Assembly: GCA_021613335.1 (NCBI GenBank)
Contig: JAJTWR010000437.1
Coordinates: 1-64,000 of the forward strand
From: Whitmania pigra
Lineage: Eukaryota; Annelida; Clitellata; Hirudinida; Haemopidae
Reading direction: 5' to 3'
Length of the DNA: 64,000 nucleotides
The position numbers and the translations under genes are program-made. Shown piece by piece: positions 29,901-41,360 of the stretch. The notes under the pieces are model-generated. The model did no database searches, was not told where the DNA came from, and was given only the letters and a program-made list of their open reading frames with translations. The stretch's first letter is position 1; the number at the start of each line of letters is the position of its first letter.

Positions 29901-31129
29901 GTACTAACCCGTCTGAGGAAATATTGTGTTGCATTGCACTGTGCAGTGGGTTCCAAAACAACCGTTTTCAGGGCTACCCAAGCTCAGAAAATATAAAATG
30001 AAAATATGCCGCTCAAATACTATAGATAAACATTGATTTACCGCGCATACTGATAAGAAATTAGAGAGAACACTGGTCGCATATCATTTCATGAAATTAT
30101 TAAACTATTAGAATTACAAACTGCTACTACTAAGTATGATGAAAATGTTTTCCTCAATCACTTCATACTGATAATCGTGCTATATTGTTATTTTCTTCAA
30201 AATAAACGTACAATTTTTGCGAAGAACTTCTAGTCATGTCAAATTTTTAAAATTTAATAGAGACATCTCGCGACATCTCTAAACCTATATTAAGTAAATA
30301 CCGTATTTTCACCCATATTACACGCGTGTTATGTTCGATTTTACTTACCACGCACCCCCCTATGCGTGCTATAATCGTATGCGTGTTATGCCAGATTAAA
30401 TTTACACGAATTTGATTTCCGACCAACAAAAAATAAAAACATTTAAATGATAACACAGACTGTTGATTGTTTTTAGACTATATTTTTAATTTTAAATAGT
30501 TTATAATTGATTGGGCGTTAGTGCATTGCATAAAGAACTTTCGATATGTGCTTACAGAAGCATGTGACAAAACATTCACGCTAATCATTGCATTGTCCAG
30601 ATCTCGAATTTATGAATTTAATTAAATTTAATATAAATTAATTGATGGTAACTATAGGAAACTTGTTGGGTGTTGTACTATTTTATGAATTTTCATCATA
30701 ATTTTTCAACTCTTTATTACTCATAATTATAATTGGAGCTAATGTATTCAGTTTGTGTGACAATGTTTTTTTCAGCACTGGTGGTTCAGACAGCTTTGGT
30801 TGGTGCTGTTTAATATTTTATTAGTCAAACATCACATGCATGGACTTATTGTAGCAAATGTCTTCAATCTTTTAATGGTCTTGCTATAAAAACTCTTTGA
30901 ACACTTCTCAAAAGCATGGAACAAAATAGATACAATCTTGGTAATAGTGTCAGTTATCAGTCTTTTGCAGTCTTTATTGGAAAACAAAATAGAAGTCTTA
31001 GCCCATTCTCTTGGAACTCATTATGAAGATTCAAATTGGTAATTGTAATGAATTACCAACACTGCTTTGGCTTTTTCTGGTGATGAGTCACTTGATTTTC
31101 TACATTGCTATAAGAGAAAATCATGAAAC

Positions 31130-31544
31130 ACATTGGATGGTATAAATTATATGCAGCTTTTGGCCACACTTTTATGTTATAGTTGATGCACTGTTTGAAC
31201 CTCAACAATGCCATACCTTCACAGTGAAGCTGTGTCTCAGAGCATGGTACAAATGCATAACTTCAGTATTTGCTTCAAGAATTGATCTCAATTTATTTAA
31301 AAAAAAAACCTTGTTTCTTTCAATGCAATTATAAAGGTTATTGTAAATGAGCTGCATTTCATGCTCAGATCAATGATCCGTTTATGGTTCTTGAAAGGGA
31401 GACCTTAACCTTGAAATCTCATGAAATTTCATGTCATAATTGATGTACGGTTTGGACCTCAACAATGCTATACTTTCCATTGAATCTGTGTCTCACAGCA
31501 TGATGCATCTGATTTACTTCATCATCTACTCCAAGAATTGATCT
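31130..31544. repeat. Internal repeat in the pogo-like element
   Basis: 'ttgaacctcaacaatgcc...cttcagtatttgcttcaaga' (31190-31290) recurs in diverged form at 31440-31544 ('ttggacctcaacaatgct...'). The second unit was the target of the Copia insertion. Confidence 0.55.
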
Positions 31545-31708
31545 TGTTGAGAATATTTGTTTTGTGACAATATTGAATATTGAAGCCGTTAGATGCACCT
31601 TTTTTCTTGTTGTGCTTTTGTTCTCAGTTGACATTGCTCCTTTTTGTTTTTTTTAATAAAGGATGTTTTATCGTAAGAATTAGAATTTAAATACGAAAAA
31701 ACACAACA
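31545..31708 (+). repeat. Copia 5' LTR
   Basis: 164 bp, TG...CA, with an AATAAA signal near 31658 and 'tttttgttttttttaataaagg'. No difference from the 3' LTR was seen on reading both. Confidence 0.92.
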
Positions 31709-31722
31709 GGTTATGGGCCCAG
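31709..31722 (+). promoter_or_regulatory. Copia primer-binding site (half initiator tRNA-Met)
   Basis: GGTTATGGGCCCAG directly after the LTR is complementary to the anticodon arm of animal initiator tRNA-Met (CTGGGCCCATAACC). Copia-type elements are known to prime from a tRNA-iMet half cut in the anticodon loop, unlike most LTR elements that use the 3' end. Confidence 0.85.
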
Positions 31723-31852
31723 ATACCCAGACAACGGAATAACGAATCTATCGTCGAGTTTGTAGAGTTCGTTTAAACAAAGGTTCTGATTACTGATATT
31801 CATCAGCTTCACGTTTCTGTACGAAAACTCTGAATAATGGATCTAACGAAGG

Positions 31853-32422
31853 GGTAAAACCGTTCGAGACGGACGCACACATTTTAATGAGATGCTCTAC
31901 TTTAATGAAGCTCCACCCAAAACAAATTAAGCTCCGCCTAAAATGAGTAAAAGTAAATCTTTGATCCGTAATATTTTTAGGTATATCTCTTTTTAGGGAA
32001 ACTCGGTCCGCATATTTAGGATCCGAATAGATCCGCTCAAGTGTTAGGGTAGGGTTATGGTTAGGATTAGGGGATATGGTAGGGTTAGGGGATATGGTAG
32101 GGTTAGGGTAGGGTTAGGATTAGGGGATAGGGTAGGGTTAGGAGTTAGGGTAGGGTTAGGATTAGGGGATAGGGTAGGGTTAGGGGTTAGGGTAAGGCAA
32201 AGCGTAAACTTTAACACTCGATTGCTAATGTCAGACGTCAAGTATTTCCAAAATTATAATAAAACTTTATTAGAGACTTTTATGTAAATGACTTAATATA
32301 TATTGCGGATAAAAGATTCACTTTTACTCATTTTAGGCGGAGTTTAATTTGTTTAGAGGTGGAGCTTTATTTTTTCTTAGCATCTCATTAAAATGTGTGC
32401 GTCCGTCTCGAACGGTTTTACC
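31853..32422. mobile_element. MITE inserted at the start of the Copia gag
   Basis: 570 bp with terminal inverted repeats of about 115 bp beginning GGTAAAACCGTTCGAGACGG, flanked by a perfect 9-bp duplication taacgaagg (31844-31852 and 32423-32431). Long repeats plus a 9-bp duplication point to the Mutator/MULE group. It lies after the sixth codon of gag (ATG at 31837). The centre holds a TTAGGG-like array. A diverged end of the same family is at 38325-38412. Confidence 0.88.
32041..32196 (+). repeat. Degenerate TTAGGG (telomere-like) array inside the MITE
   Basis: About 150 bp of TAGGGTTAGG, TTAGGATTAGGGGATA and related words. Most animals use TTAGGG as the telomere repeat. Here it is interstitial, bounded by the MITE arms, and slightly degenerate with a higher-order unit containing 'ggggata'. 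Confidence 0.9.
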
Positions 32423-32431
32423 TAACGAAGG

Positions 32432-33517
32432 TTCAGATCAAGCAGCTAGAAGGCAAGTCGAATTGGTTAAACTGGAAAGGTCGAATTTCCATCTTACTAC
32501 GCGGCACATCAAATGCTTTGGACGTTGTAGAAGGGAAACTAAAGAAGCCAGATGAACCAAGCGATGTAGCGACAGATGCCCAGGTAACTGCATATCAGAA
32601 TTCATACACGAAGTACCAGAAAGCCGATAGCAGTGCAATGATAATCATGTCGACAAACATGTCTGAAGAAACGTATGAAAAAGTACGCTCGCTGACATGT
32701 GCCAGAGTTGTAGTTGCATCGGTTGTTTGACGGGGTTCATGAGGACAAAGCCTATGATCTCTGCATGCAATTCTTCAACTACAGAATGAATCAAACTGAT
32801 GACATTGCTACTCATACTGGAAAGCTGAAGAATATTTGGAAAGACTTGAAAGTTGAACTCGACAAAGACGAAAATAAGAATCTGCTGCTTATGTGTCGCA
32901 TTGTTGAAACGTTGCCAAGTGAGTATTTTTCGTTTGCCTCAAGTTGGAGATTGCTGAGTAAAGATGAACGAACGGTCGACAAACTTACTGATCAGTTGTG
33001 CAGCTATGAGAGAGCTCTAGCCACCAAAACTGAACCAGTTCAGAATGAAGCATTGTTTGTTAAATCGTCACACTCCAAGTCGGCACAGAAATCGAAAATA
33101 CAGGCAAAAGGGAGTAAATCAGCAAAACAAGGTAATATTGTTTGTCATTATTGTAAGCAAGAAGGGCATGTTATTCGCAAATGTGAAAAGTGGATAGCTG
33201 ATGGTAAGCCACCAAAGCCTGCAAAGAGTGTACACAATAGTAGTCAGTACAGCTTTCCAGGATCAGCTCACTCAGTATCAATGCTTTCTGTTCATTCTGA
33301 AGCCCTTGCTGCTGATAGTTCAATGCCATCTGACAGCTGGTTTGTAGATAATGGTGCAACTAACCATCTAACATTTAGACGAGACATACTGTCAGACTTC
33401 AAACAGTTTTCAGAATTCAAGAGCTTGCAAATTGCAGATGGAAACCGTGTTGAAGCTGTTGGAACTGGTACTGCTCACCTTAAAGCTGTTGTCAGTGTAG
33501 ACAGCAACAGGATGTAG
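32432..33517 (+). pseudogene. Copia gag and protease region
   Basis: After the MITE the gag continues with SNWLNWKGRISILLRG and SNALDVVEGKL. The frame shifts near 32710 and then runs 32714-33517: FDGVHEDKAYDLCMQFFNYR, a CCHC zinc knuckle (CHYCKQEGHVIRKC at about 33150-33190), and the protease motif WFVDNGATNH (about 33340). A second frame change near 33505 separates it from the integrase frame. It would act in retrotransposon particles; as it stands it is broken. Confidence 0.88.
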
Positions 33518-33546
33518 AGCTCTGCAATGTTTGGTATGTACCCAAG

Positions 33547-36393
33547 TTGAATAGGAATTTGTTTTCAGTCCTCGCAGCACAGGATAAGAACGAAAATAGT
33601 GTCTTCATATCTACATCTAGAATATGCAACTTGAATGTAAATGATAAAAAGGTGTTGGTTGGTACTCGTGATCAGAGGGGCGGTCTGTTCAAATTAGTTG
33701 CAAGCACAATTCTTCCATCTAAACCAGAAGCAAACATGGTATCAGGCAATGACACTCTGCAGCTTTATCATGAAAGAATGGGACATCAAAACAAACGCCA
33801 TGTAAGTAAAGTAATTGAACAGGAATTCGGCATCAAGTTGTCAGTCAACCATGATACATGTGAAGGTTGCATGTACGGCAAGGCTCATAAACTGAAGTTT
33901 GGAACCCGTGAGCATACGACTGCACCTGGTCAATTGATACATACTGACGTATGTGGTCCAATAGAAGTAAACTCGGCTAGAGGTTATCGTTACTTTGTGA
34001 TGTTCAAAGATGATTTTTCAAAATATCGTCATGTATATTTCATGAAAGAAAAATCTGAAGTTGCTTCAAAGCTTGAACAAATGTTAGCTGAAACAAAGAC
34101 ATTAGGGCACACAGTGAAAGAACTGCTTAGTGATAATGGCCTTGAGTTCAAGAATGAAGCAGTCAGGAAGATTCTACATCAGTATGGAATCCATCACCGA
34201 CTGGTAACTCCATATACCCCACAGCAAAATGGAAGGGCTGAACGTGAAAACCGGACAATCGTTGAAGCTGCTCGTAGTTTGCTACATGCACATGTTGAGT
34301 TTCCAAAATTCCTATGGGCTGAAATGGTATGTACAGCAACATACATCCTGAATCGAACAGGTGTATCGTCTGTCAACATGAAGTCACCTCATGAAGTGTG
34401 GTTTGGAAAAAGGCCAGCAATCAAGCATCTAAGAGTAGTTGGAACTACGTGCTTTGTGCACGTTCCCGAACAGAAACGAAGAAAATTGGATAAGAAATCA
34501 GTCAAGTGTGTTCTAATTGGTTATGATGGAGATGATTGTTATCGAGTGTGGCATGAGGATACTAAAACAGTAATACGATCACGAGACGTAAAGTTTGACA
34601 AAGAACCACTGTTTAGATCAAGAGACTGCACAGACAACGTAGTTGAGATGGAACCATCAAATGATAACGATGAAGAATTAGAACAGACTGAAGATGTTAA
34701 TAGTGATGGACATGATACTGAAAATGAAGCCAATAGTAAAGAAAAAGACAAACTAGTACAGGAAGGTCGACTCGACTCCAGATTGCAGCTACGAGATAGA
34801 AGACTTATCAATAGGCCAGCTAGATTTGATGACTATGTAATGGTAGCATCTGAAATGTTTTCCTCAATTGAACCTGAAAGTTATGAACAAGCGGTTCATA
34901 ATGACAATAAGGATGAATGGCAAGAGGCTATGAAAGATGAAATGCAATCACACCGAGATAACCAGACATGGGAACTGATGAACTTGCCTGCAGGTAAGAA
35001 AGCCATCCCATGCAAGTGGGTTTTCAAAGTAAAAAACAATCCTGATGGCTCCATTGAACGTTATAAGGCAAGGCTAGTAATTAAAGGTTGTGCTCAAAAG
35101 GAAGGAATTGACTATGACCAGACGTTTAGCCCAGTTGTCAGAAATACAACGATCAGAACATTATTAAGTGTTGCAGCCAGTGAGAAAATGCATTTAATGC
35201 AATTTGATGTGTCTACAGCATTTCTGTATGGTGATCTTCAAGAGGAGATCTACATGTAACAACCTGAGGGTTTTTCAGATGGGACTGCTAAAGTGTGCAA
35301 GTTGAAGAAAAGCCTCTATGGACTGAAGCAGGCACCCAGATGCTGGAACACTCGACTTGGAACTTTTCTGAAGAAACTTGGTTTCAAACAGAGTGATGCT
35401 GATCCGTGTTTGTTTATACTAGAGAAAGGCATAAAGAAACTTCTTCTAGCACTCTATGTTGATGATGGTATTGTTGCGGCAACAGATGAAAGTGAACTTT
35501 CAGCATTTGCAGAAAATCTGAAGTCTGAATTCAAAGTTGTGACGAAGCCAGCAACATATTTCCTAGGCGTGGAAATTGATCAGAAACCAGATGGTTCAAT
35601 AAAAATCAGTCAAGCTGCCTACACAAGAAAAGTTCTTGATCAGTTCAGCATGAGTGAATGTCGGCCATGTGTAACTCCGATCATCTCATCTGAGAAGGCA
35701 GAACCTAAAGATAGTGATGAACCAGTAAAGTTTCCATACAGGTCAGCAGTGGGAGCACTCCTATATCTCATGACAGGCACCCGACCTGACATTGCATTTG
35801 CAGTTAGTGTTGTATGCAGGAACTTAGAGAATCCTACTCAAAGTGATGTGGTTCAGGTAAAAAGAATTCTGCGATATCTAAAGAATACGATAGACACAGG
35901 GATTGTCTACAAACCTCAAGATAAGAAATGTACACTTCTGTGTTACAGTGATGCTGATCATGCAGGTGATGCAACCACAGGCAGATCTACGACTGGAGTA
36001 GTGTGCATCTATGCTGAAGGCGCAATCAGTTGGTTGAGTCAGCGACAGGCATCAGTTGCTATCTCTACAACAGAAGCAGAAATCGTTGCAGCAAGTGAAG
36101 CAGCACGAGAAATTCTATGGCTCAAAAGACTTCTGTCAGACCTTGTGAAGTTCAACGACAAACCCCAGCTTCAGGTTGACAACGAAGCTGCAGTAAAGTT
36201 AGCACAGAACCCTGAATTGCATCGTCGTACAAAACACATCAGGACCAGACATTTCTTTGTCAGAGAATTGGTGACCAACGGCGAAATTGACATAAAGCGT
36301 GTCTCCAGCGAAGCTCAATTGGCGGACATGCTAACCAAACCTTTGCATGGACCTAGACTTCAATCTCTAGTCAAGGAGATAGGTCTACAGTGA
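33547..36393 (+). pseudogene. Copia pol: integrase, reverse transcriptase, RNase H
   Basis: One frame interrupted only by a TAA at 35257-35259. Integrase: zinc domain HERMGHQNKRH...CEGCMYGK, then HTDVCGPIE, LLSDNGLEFKN and PQQNGRAERENR, giving the D, D, E triad. RT: KWVFKVKNNPDGSIERYKAR, FDVSTAFLYGD and the YVDD box (about 35455) are intact. RNase H: YSDADHAGD, STTEAEIVAASEA and VDNEAAVKLA supply its acidic residues. All catalytic residues are present, so damage is limited to one stop and the upstream frame changes. It ends RLQSLVKEIGLQ. Confidence 0.92.
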
Positions 36394-36487
36394 ATGAACA
36401 CTCATGTAGTCATTAATTATTGAATGTGACTGTTTGAGTTCATTTTTGTTTGGTTAATAGGATTCAATTTTGTTCAAAATGAGAAGG

Positions 36488-36651
36488 TGTTGAGAATATT
36501 TGTTTTGTGACAATATTGAATATTGAAGCCGTTAGATGCACCTTTTTTCTTGTTGTGCTTTTGTTCTCAGTTGACATTGCTCCTTTTTGTTTTTTTTAAT
36601 AAAGGATGTTTTATCGTAAGAATTAGAATTTAAATACGAAAAAACACAACA
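36488..36651 (+). repeat. Copia 3' LTR
   Basis: 164 bp, the same sequence as 31545-31708 by eye, preceded by the purine tract 'atgagaagg'. Confidence 0.92.
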
Positions 36652-36779
36652 GATCTCAAATATTCAAAAATGTCTCTTAAGGTTTGTACATTTAAAATAT
36701 GTGATTTCCATATTTAGGGAGTTATGGGACTCAGAGACTTGTTAAGCGGACTCCTTGCAGCGTGGAATTGGTTAACGAG

Positions 36780-37930
36780 TTCGTTACCGTCCTTTGAAAA
36801 ATTGCTTCACTTTTGTCTTACAAATTAATATGCGTAAACAATATGCATTCCAAAGTAGGAAGTTGTTGCAAAACTTAAGATAAAAATAGTTTCGAGAAAG
36901 AATTGAAGAGAGAACGCAATATCGAAGCGACTCGTGACCAATTTTGGTCAACTGCAGCGAGCTCATGAATCTTTAACCAGTTCTTTGAAGTTTTTAAACA
37001 ATTTATTAACAGACATTCAAAAAATCAATCATAAGACCAATAATTATTCCTCATCATCAGTTAAGCCTTAAAATCTGTCAAAAGTCGAACAGTCATTCAT
37101 TTTCGGCTCTTGCAGGCTAGTTCAAAGTCCGGGTGGTCACTTTACTCCTTTCCTGTAGACTTAATATCAAAATTTCTAAAGCCACTCAGAATCAAATCAG
37201 GAGACACTTTGTCCCATGCTCGTGCAACCCATGTGCATACCTCGGAATACAAGGCCTTCCTGTCTCGTCCAGACGGTGTGTGAGTGTATGTGCCATTCTG
37301 CATCCATTCCTCCCTCTCAGATCTGTCAATTTCTCAACGATTTGTAGTTGCAGTTTGGATGATAGACCACCCGGGATGATTGCAATGTGACATCCAGCAT
37401 CTTCTTAACTGACTCCTCTTTATGAGCAGTCATTGCATCCATGATCAACCGCGAGCTCTAAAAGAATCCCCTCTTTTAAGAACATTTCTGAATCCAGAGC
37501 TTCATGCTGAAAATTTTTCGCATTGTCTCTTGAAAATCAATATTGGTTTTGACTTGGCAGAGCATCCAAGTATGATTGTGAAACATGTCCGTTAGTAACC
37601 ACTTGTTGTTATTGCCACAGTTATGGCGCCAGATGCTTTCACTAGCGGGAATGTCAAAAGTTATATCTTCCTTTGTTCCAAGACCCATAGCTTTAGATCA
37701 GACTCTTCAGCCATTTCGCATTTTGGCCAAAGCATGCACGTTTTCTCAGGTTCAGTTTCTCAAGCAATCATTCCTTCTTTCTCCATTCGCGAACCGACAC
37801 TTCATTAACGTTGAACTCTCGAGCAGCTGCTCTGTTACCTTTGTCTTTTGCTCTAGAAATGACTTGAAGCTTGTAGGCAACAGTGTACGAGTTATGTTTA
37901 TCAGCCACTGTCTTAACGACGTCGATATTT
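36780..37930 (-). pseudogene. pogo/Tigger-like transposase, decayed
   Basis: From 37930 downward: ADKHNSYTVAYKLQVISRAK then DKGNRAAAREFNVNEVSVRE and WRKK, the pogo N-terminal HTH; then EDITFDIPASESIW (DDE entry); then SSRLIMDAMTAHKEESVKKM near 37450-37400, the second catalytic aspartate region ('LLLDSM.AH'). Multiple frameshifts and stops. Its continuation is cut by the Copia element. Confidence 0.75.
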
Positions 37931-37936
37931 CAATCT

Positions 37937-37988
37937 ATTTATTTATTTGATTATAGTCCGTTGCATGACTAAGATGATTTTGACTTAT
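37937..37988 (-). repeat. Tail-only SINE insertion, 52 bp, with target duplication
   Basis: Plus strand 'ctatttatttatttgattat', then 'agtccgttgcatgactaaga' and 'tgattttgactt', flanked by atatttcaat on both sides (10 bp). No tRNA-like head. Lies within the decayed pogo transposase. Confidence 0.78.
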
Positions 37989-38324
37989 ATTTCAATTAAG
38001 AGCACTTCTATCTATATATCACTGTATTTATCACTTCAAGCATCGGCCGCTCAGCCAACGGAAGATTTTTTTACAACTTTTATATTTGATTGTTTTATAT
38101 ATTAGAAACTGCTTCATTTTAATATTTTAATATATATAATTTTAATTTAAATGTTAAATTATTTTAACAAAAGAAAAAAAGGCGTCTATTGGTGCGTGTT
38201 ATAATCGTTTGCGTGTTTTAAAAGTGATTTTTTACATAAATTGGAAAAATTGCGTGTTATATTCGTCCGCGTGTTAAATTCGTCTGCGTGTTTATTTCGT
38301 GAAAATACGGTATATATTTACTTT

Positions 38325-38412
38325 TAATCATTATAAGCGGAGCTAATGTTGCTGTTTGGGTGGAGCTATCTAGCTTATTTTTCATCTCATGTATGCAGCT
38401 GGAACGGTTTGA
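38325..38412. mobile_element. Diverged end of the MULE-type MITE family
   Basis: 'acttttaatcattataagcg', 'gagctaatgtt', 'ggtggagct', 'catctcatg' and 'aacggttt' follow the order of the terminal repeat of the MITE at 31853-32422. It lies just outside the pogo right end. No partner end nearby. Confidence 0.55.
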
Positions 38413-38485
38413 CGTTAATATTTAGTTCGTTGTGAAGACACCGGCAGCTCGGTATTTTCAAAAATGGTTTTCAAAATTTGTTTAC

Positions 38486-38705
38486 AAACTGTAGCCTCTT
38501 TATGGTTCCTCTCACTTCTGGGACAGATATTAGGGGTCTGTTTTTGTTTATTTGATTATAGTCCTTTGCATAACAGAGATGATTCGGGTATTAGGGGTCT
38601 AAAGTTTCAGCAATTTATCTCTGCCGTTTGCATCGGCTGAAAAAAACGGCCCCTAATATCTTAGAAGTGGGAGGAGTCGCAAAGAGAGGTGGAGCTATGT
38701 TCTGT
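38486..38705. mobile_element. Short MITE-like inverted repeat
   Basis: Arms 'cctctttatggttcctctca...agatattaggggtc' (38490-38538) and 'ggcccctaatatctt...gaggagtcgcaaagagagg' (38648-38695) face each other. A related arm occurs at 26775-26870. The left arm is interrupted by the 49-bp SINE tail. Confidence 0.55.
38540..38588 (-). repeat. Tail-only SINE insertion, 49 bp, 12-bp target duplication
   Basis: Bounded on both sides by tattaggggtct (38528-38539 and 38589-38600). The insert on the plus strand reads 'gtttttgtttatttgattat', 'agtcctttgcataacagaga' and 'tgattcggg', the reverse complement of the SINE tail. No tRNA-derived part. Confidence 0.85.
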
Positions 38706-38799
38706 CACAGTGATGTGCTGTAATTTAACTTATAATGTTCTTTAAGAAAGTAGTGCAATTGCAGCAACCCAATTTACGTGAGGATTCATCAACAGGGAT

Positions 38800-39560
38800 A
38801 TGTCAAGATATGCCCCGAGACTTTGACTGTCTTCGAAGAATTGATGGTAACACCTGCCAGTTGAAGTGTTTAGGTGCCAATGCGGCAGCATCTAGAAGCA
38901 GATCCAAACCATATTGAATCCATTTGTCAGGGTTATGCAGAGTCAGCAGTTGATTGGATGATGTCCACGAGACGACTTCCTCGAGACAGGTCGACACTTG
39001 ACTGACAAGACCTAATACTCCATTAAGATTGCAGTGACCATAGATTTGGAGGGAAGCTTGACCAGCGTCAATGCCAACGACACGACTTTTAAGATAGCAG
39101 TTTCAGTGCAGTAATGTGGATGATATGCTGACTGCGTCTTGGGAGTAACTCATTGTAGTTGAGATGAGTAAGGAGACGCTCCAGAAGTTTTGAGAATATA
39201 TTGAGATTTTAAATTGGTCGGTAAGATAAAGATAGTTGTGGGTAAAGAGTAGATTTTCTGAGTATGGGGCAAACTTGTGCTTTTTTGAAGAAACTTAGAA
39301 ATTGAAGATAACGATTTATTGAAGAGATAAAGAACTAACAGATAGAAAAGTTTCTTGAGTATCCAGTTTGGAAAGGGGTCAAGGCTATATTGCTTGCTGG
39401 GGAGAGAGCCTCACTTGATCAACCTCCTGACCTCACCAATACCTACAAGGCAGAAATTCTGAGATGGAAGTTGAAGACGTGAAGTTTGGTGACGGTGTAC
39501 CATCTGTCGACGCACAGAAGCCGTTGAGCATTTCGTTCAAACATCTACAGTAGGTCTCAG
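38800..39560 (-). pseudogene. CR1/Jockey-like LINE reverse transcriptase remnant
   Basis: Minus strand near 39310-39150: FKKAQVCPILRKSTLYPQLS and SYRPI, then NLNIFSKLLERLLTHLNYNE, the RT entry motif. Further on: TALKLLS, the VD/LVK segment, and RLVDIIQS. Stops and shifts throughout. The right part (39400-39560) resembles the linker before the RT. Confidence 0.65.
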
Positions 39561-39659
39561 CAGTTGGAGCACTTGTTTTCTTGGTTAATCCACCAAGACC
39601 CCATCAACAAGCTTCCTGGCTCACCTTTCTCAGTCAGAGCACAGCAAAGTTGCATCTTT

Positions 39660-40176
39660 CACTCATGCATTCGGCATCAAATTAAAATTCTGTACATAAA
39701 AAATTATCGTCAAGAAACGTAACTAGGCCAAGTTTTTGCAAGGAACTGAATTACACTTACATTTACTGTTACAGGTCGCTCAGCTTGACCATTACTGAAG
39801 GTAAGGCAAGACAAGTATGGACTGGGCTTCTCCTTTGATGTAATCCAGATGCATCAACTCTATAGCCCAAGAAATCAATTTTTCTGACGTAACTAGGATA
39901 TTTGGCGCCCGGGAACGAACTATAAAATTGCCTCCTCCCGGCTGTTTGTTAGTCCAGTGAGAAAATATTTTAAATTTAGAAATGTACTTCCTCCGTGTTC
40001 ATTCATGAACCTTACGAAAATTGACTGAAAGACCTATTTTTTAATTTTCTTGTCATCCTTCGCGGTCCATGTTACAGCTGGTCGCGGGCCTGAGATGGGT
40101 CGCGGTAAATTCACCGTCGGAAAATTCCTCGCCAGAAAATTCATTTAATGGAAATTTCATCGCCCAACAAATTTGA
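39660..40176. other. No gene recognised
   Basis: Includes 40090-40170 with repeated 'gaaaattc.tcgcc' words ('attcaccgtcggaaaattcc', 'tcgccagaaaattcat'), which look like part of an unclassified repeat. Otherwise featureless. Confidence 0.35.
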
Positions 40177-40870
40177 AACCGGTTTTTGTAAAAAGTATTG
40201 CATTTCAGTAATTAAAAGTACAAGTAATGCCTCAAAAATGTGCTTAAGTAAAAGTATTTGTTCAAAGATGTACTTAAGTAAAAGTAATACGTTACAGCAA
40301 TTAAAAGTTACTTAAAAAGTAAAAGTACCGATGCCGCCGTTATTGTGATCCTACATAATTCCATATTATTTAAATGTCTATGTATCAATTATTGGTACTA
40401 ACTGCTAGTACTTACAGTCATTACTTAATAACATCTGAACTAATGAAAGTATTTTTATTTACAATCACAAATGTTTAACTTTCAACATAACTAAGTTCTA
40501 GTGCGACGGGTGCTCAATATCAGTCAAATGACTGGGAAACTGTTGTTTGGTGAAATTTTTTCTTTGGTTCGCTCTTAGTGGTTGTCTACATTTCCTTTAT
40601 GTGCACTTCTTGTCAACAATTCATATTTCGAAACATGTGCTGGGCGCAAGCGTTCCATTTTTCTTCAAGTTTGACGATGAACCTTCCATTACTGAACACT
40701 TAGTTTTTTTCTTTTGCACAGTTGGCATGCAGACTTATATGATTTTACTTCCTTTGATTCAAATCTGAACATTGTGATTAAATATGGCCATATGTGCTCT
40801 TCAATGCTGTTCATTTTATCATCGCTAAGTTCAAACTGTCTTCCGAGGATTCTGTAATGCGATATATATA

Positions 40871-41358
40871 CAGTCAAATCTCGGTGCTAAGCCACCTCGC
40901 TACTATGCCACTCTCGCTAGGAAACCACTTTTGCTCGGTACCGACAAAATTCAATACAAAATAAATTTATTATGCTACCCTCTACTCTCGCCACTATTGT
41001 TTGACTGTTAAAAGGCACGAGTCGTGAAAAAGTCTGTATTTCTGCGCAGTGTTCGATTATTTATAATAATCTAATGACTGTACACATAAATTTACCCATC
41101 ACTAAACTAAATTAATTAAATTTTATTTTAAAATGTATTTTAAAATCTAGACGATCTTTGGTTGGTTCTAGAACCTTTCCCTTTTCAATCAGTCGTTCTT
41201 ACGTTATTTTTCTTCAAATTCAGCCCATAATGTCAGCTCAGAAACGCTAGCGAACCGACTTTACGCTGAAGGAGAAAATAAGACCGCTTTTACAAACCCT
41301 CACTACTATGCCACTTTGCTGGGTTCCGACAGGTAGCATAGTAACGAGATTTGACTGT
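40871..41358. mobile_element. Tigger/pogo-type MITE
   Basis: Ends CAGTCAAATCTCG and CGAGATTTGACTG flanked by TA (in a TATATA context on both sides). 488 bp with no coding content. The repeated 'ctactatgccact' words near both ends extend the inverted repeat. Confidence 0.82.
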
Positions 41359-41360
41359 AT

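Larger units (their letters stand above)
31545..36651 (+). mobile_element. Copia-type LTR retrotransposon, young but damaged
   Basis: 5.1 kb (4.5 kb without the nested MITE). Two 164-bp LTRs start TGTTGAGAAT and end AAACACAACA and look identical by eye. It is flanked by the 5-bp target duplication GATCT (31540-31544 and 36652-36656). A primer site follows the 5' LTR and a purine tract (gagaagg) precedes the 3' LTR. Gag and pol domains are all present in Copia order (integrase before RT), but the reading frame is broken by a MITE, two frame changes and one stop. Confidence 0.93.
30301..38310 (-). mobile_element. pogo-like DNA transposon carrying nested insertions
   Basis: Left end TA|CCGTATTTTCAC (30301) and right end GTGAAAATACGG|TA (38310) are inverted terminal repeats with the TA target expected of pogo/Tc1 elements. 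The arms continue with 'acacgcgtgttatgttcg' and 'gcgtgttatattcgtccgcg'. Removing the Copia insertion leaves about 2.9 kb, the usual pogo/Tigger size. The transposase is on the minus strand. Confidence 0.78.

Noticed and set aside
32041..32196. Chromosome end
   Set aside because: The TTAGGG-like array is bounded on both sides by MITE arms and unique sequence.
32044..32287. Open frames with repeated Pro-Asn/Arg-Val-Gly peptides
   Set aside because: They are translations of the TTAGGG-like array, not proteins.
34539..34811. Serine-rich minus-strand frame
   Set aside because: Shadow of the Copia integrase-RT linker on the other strand.
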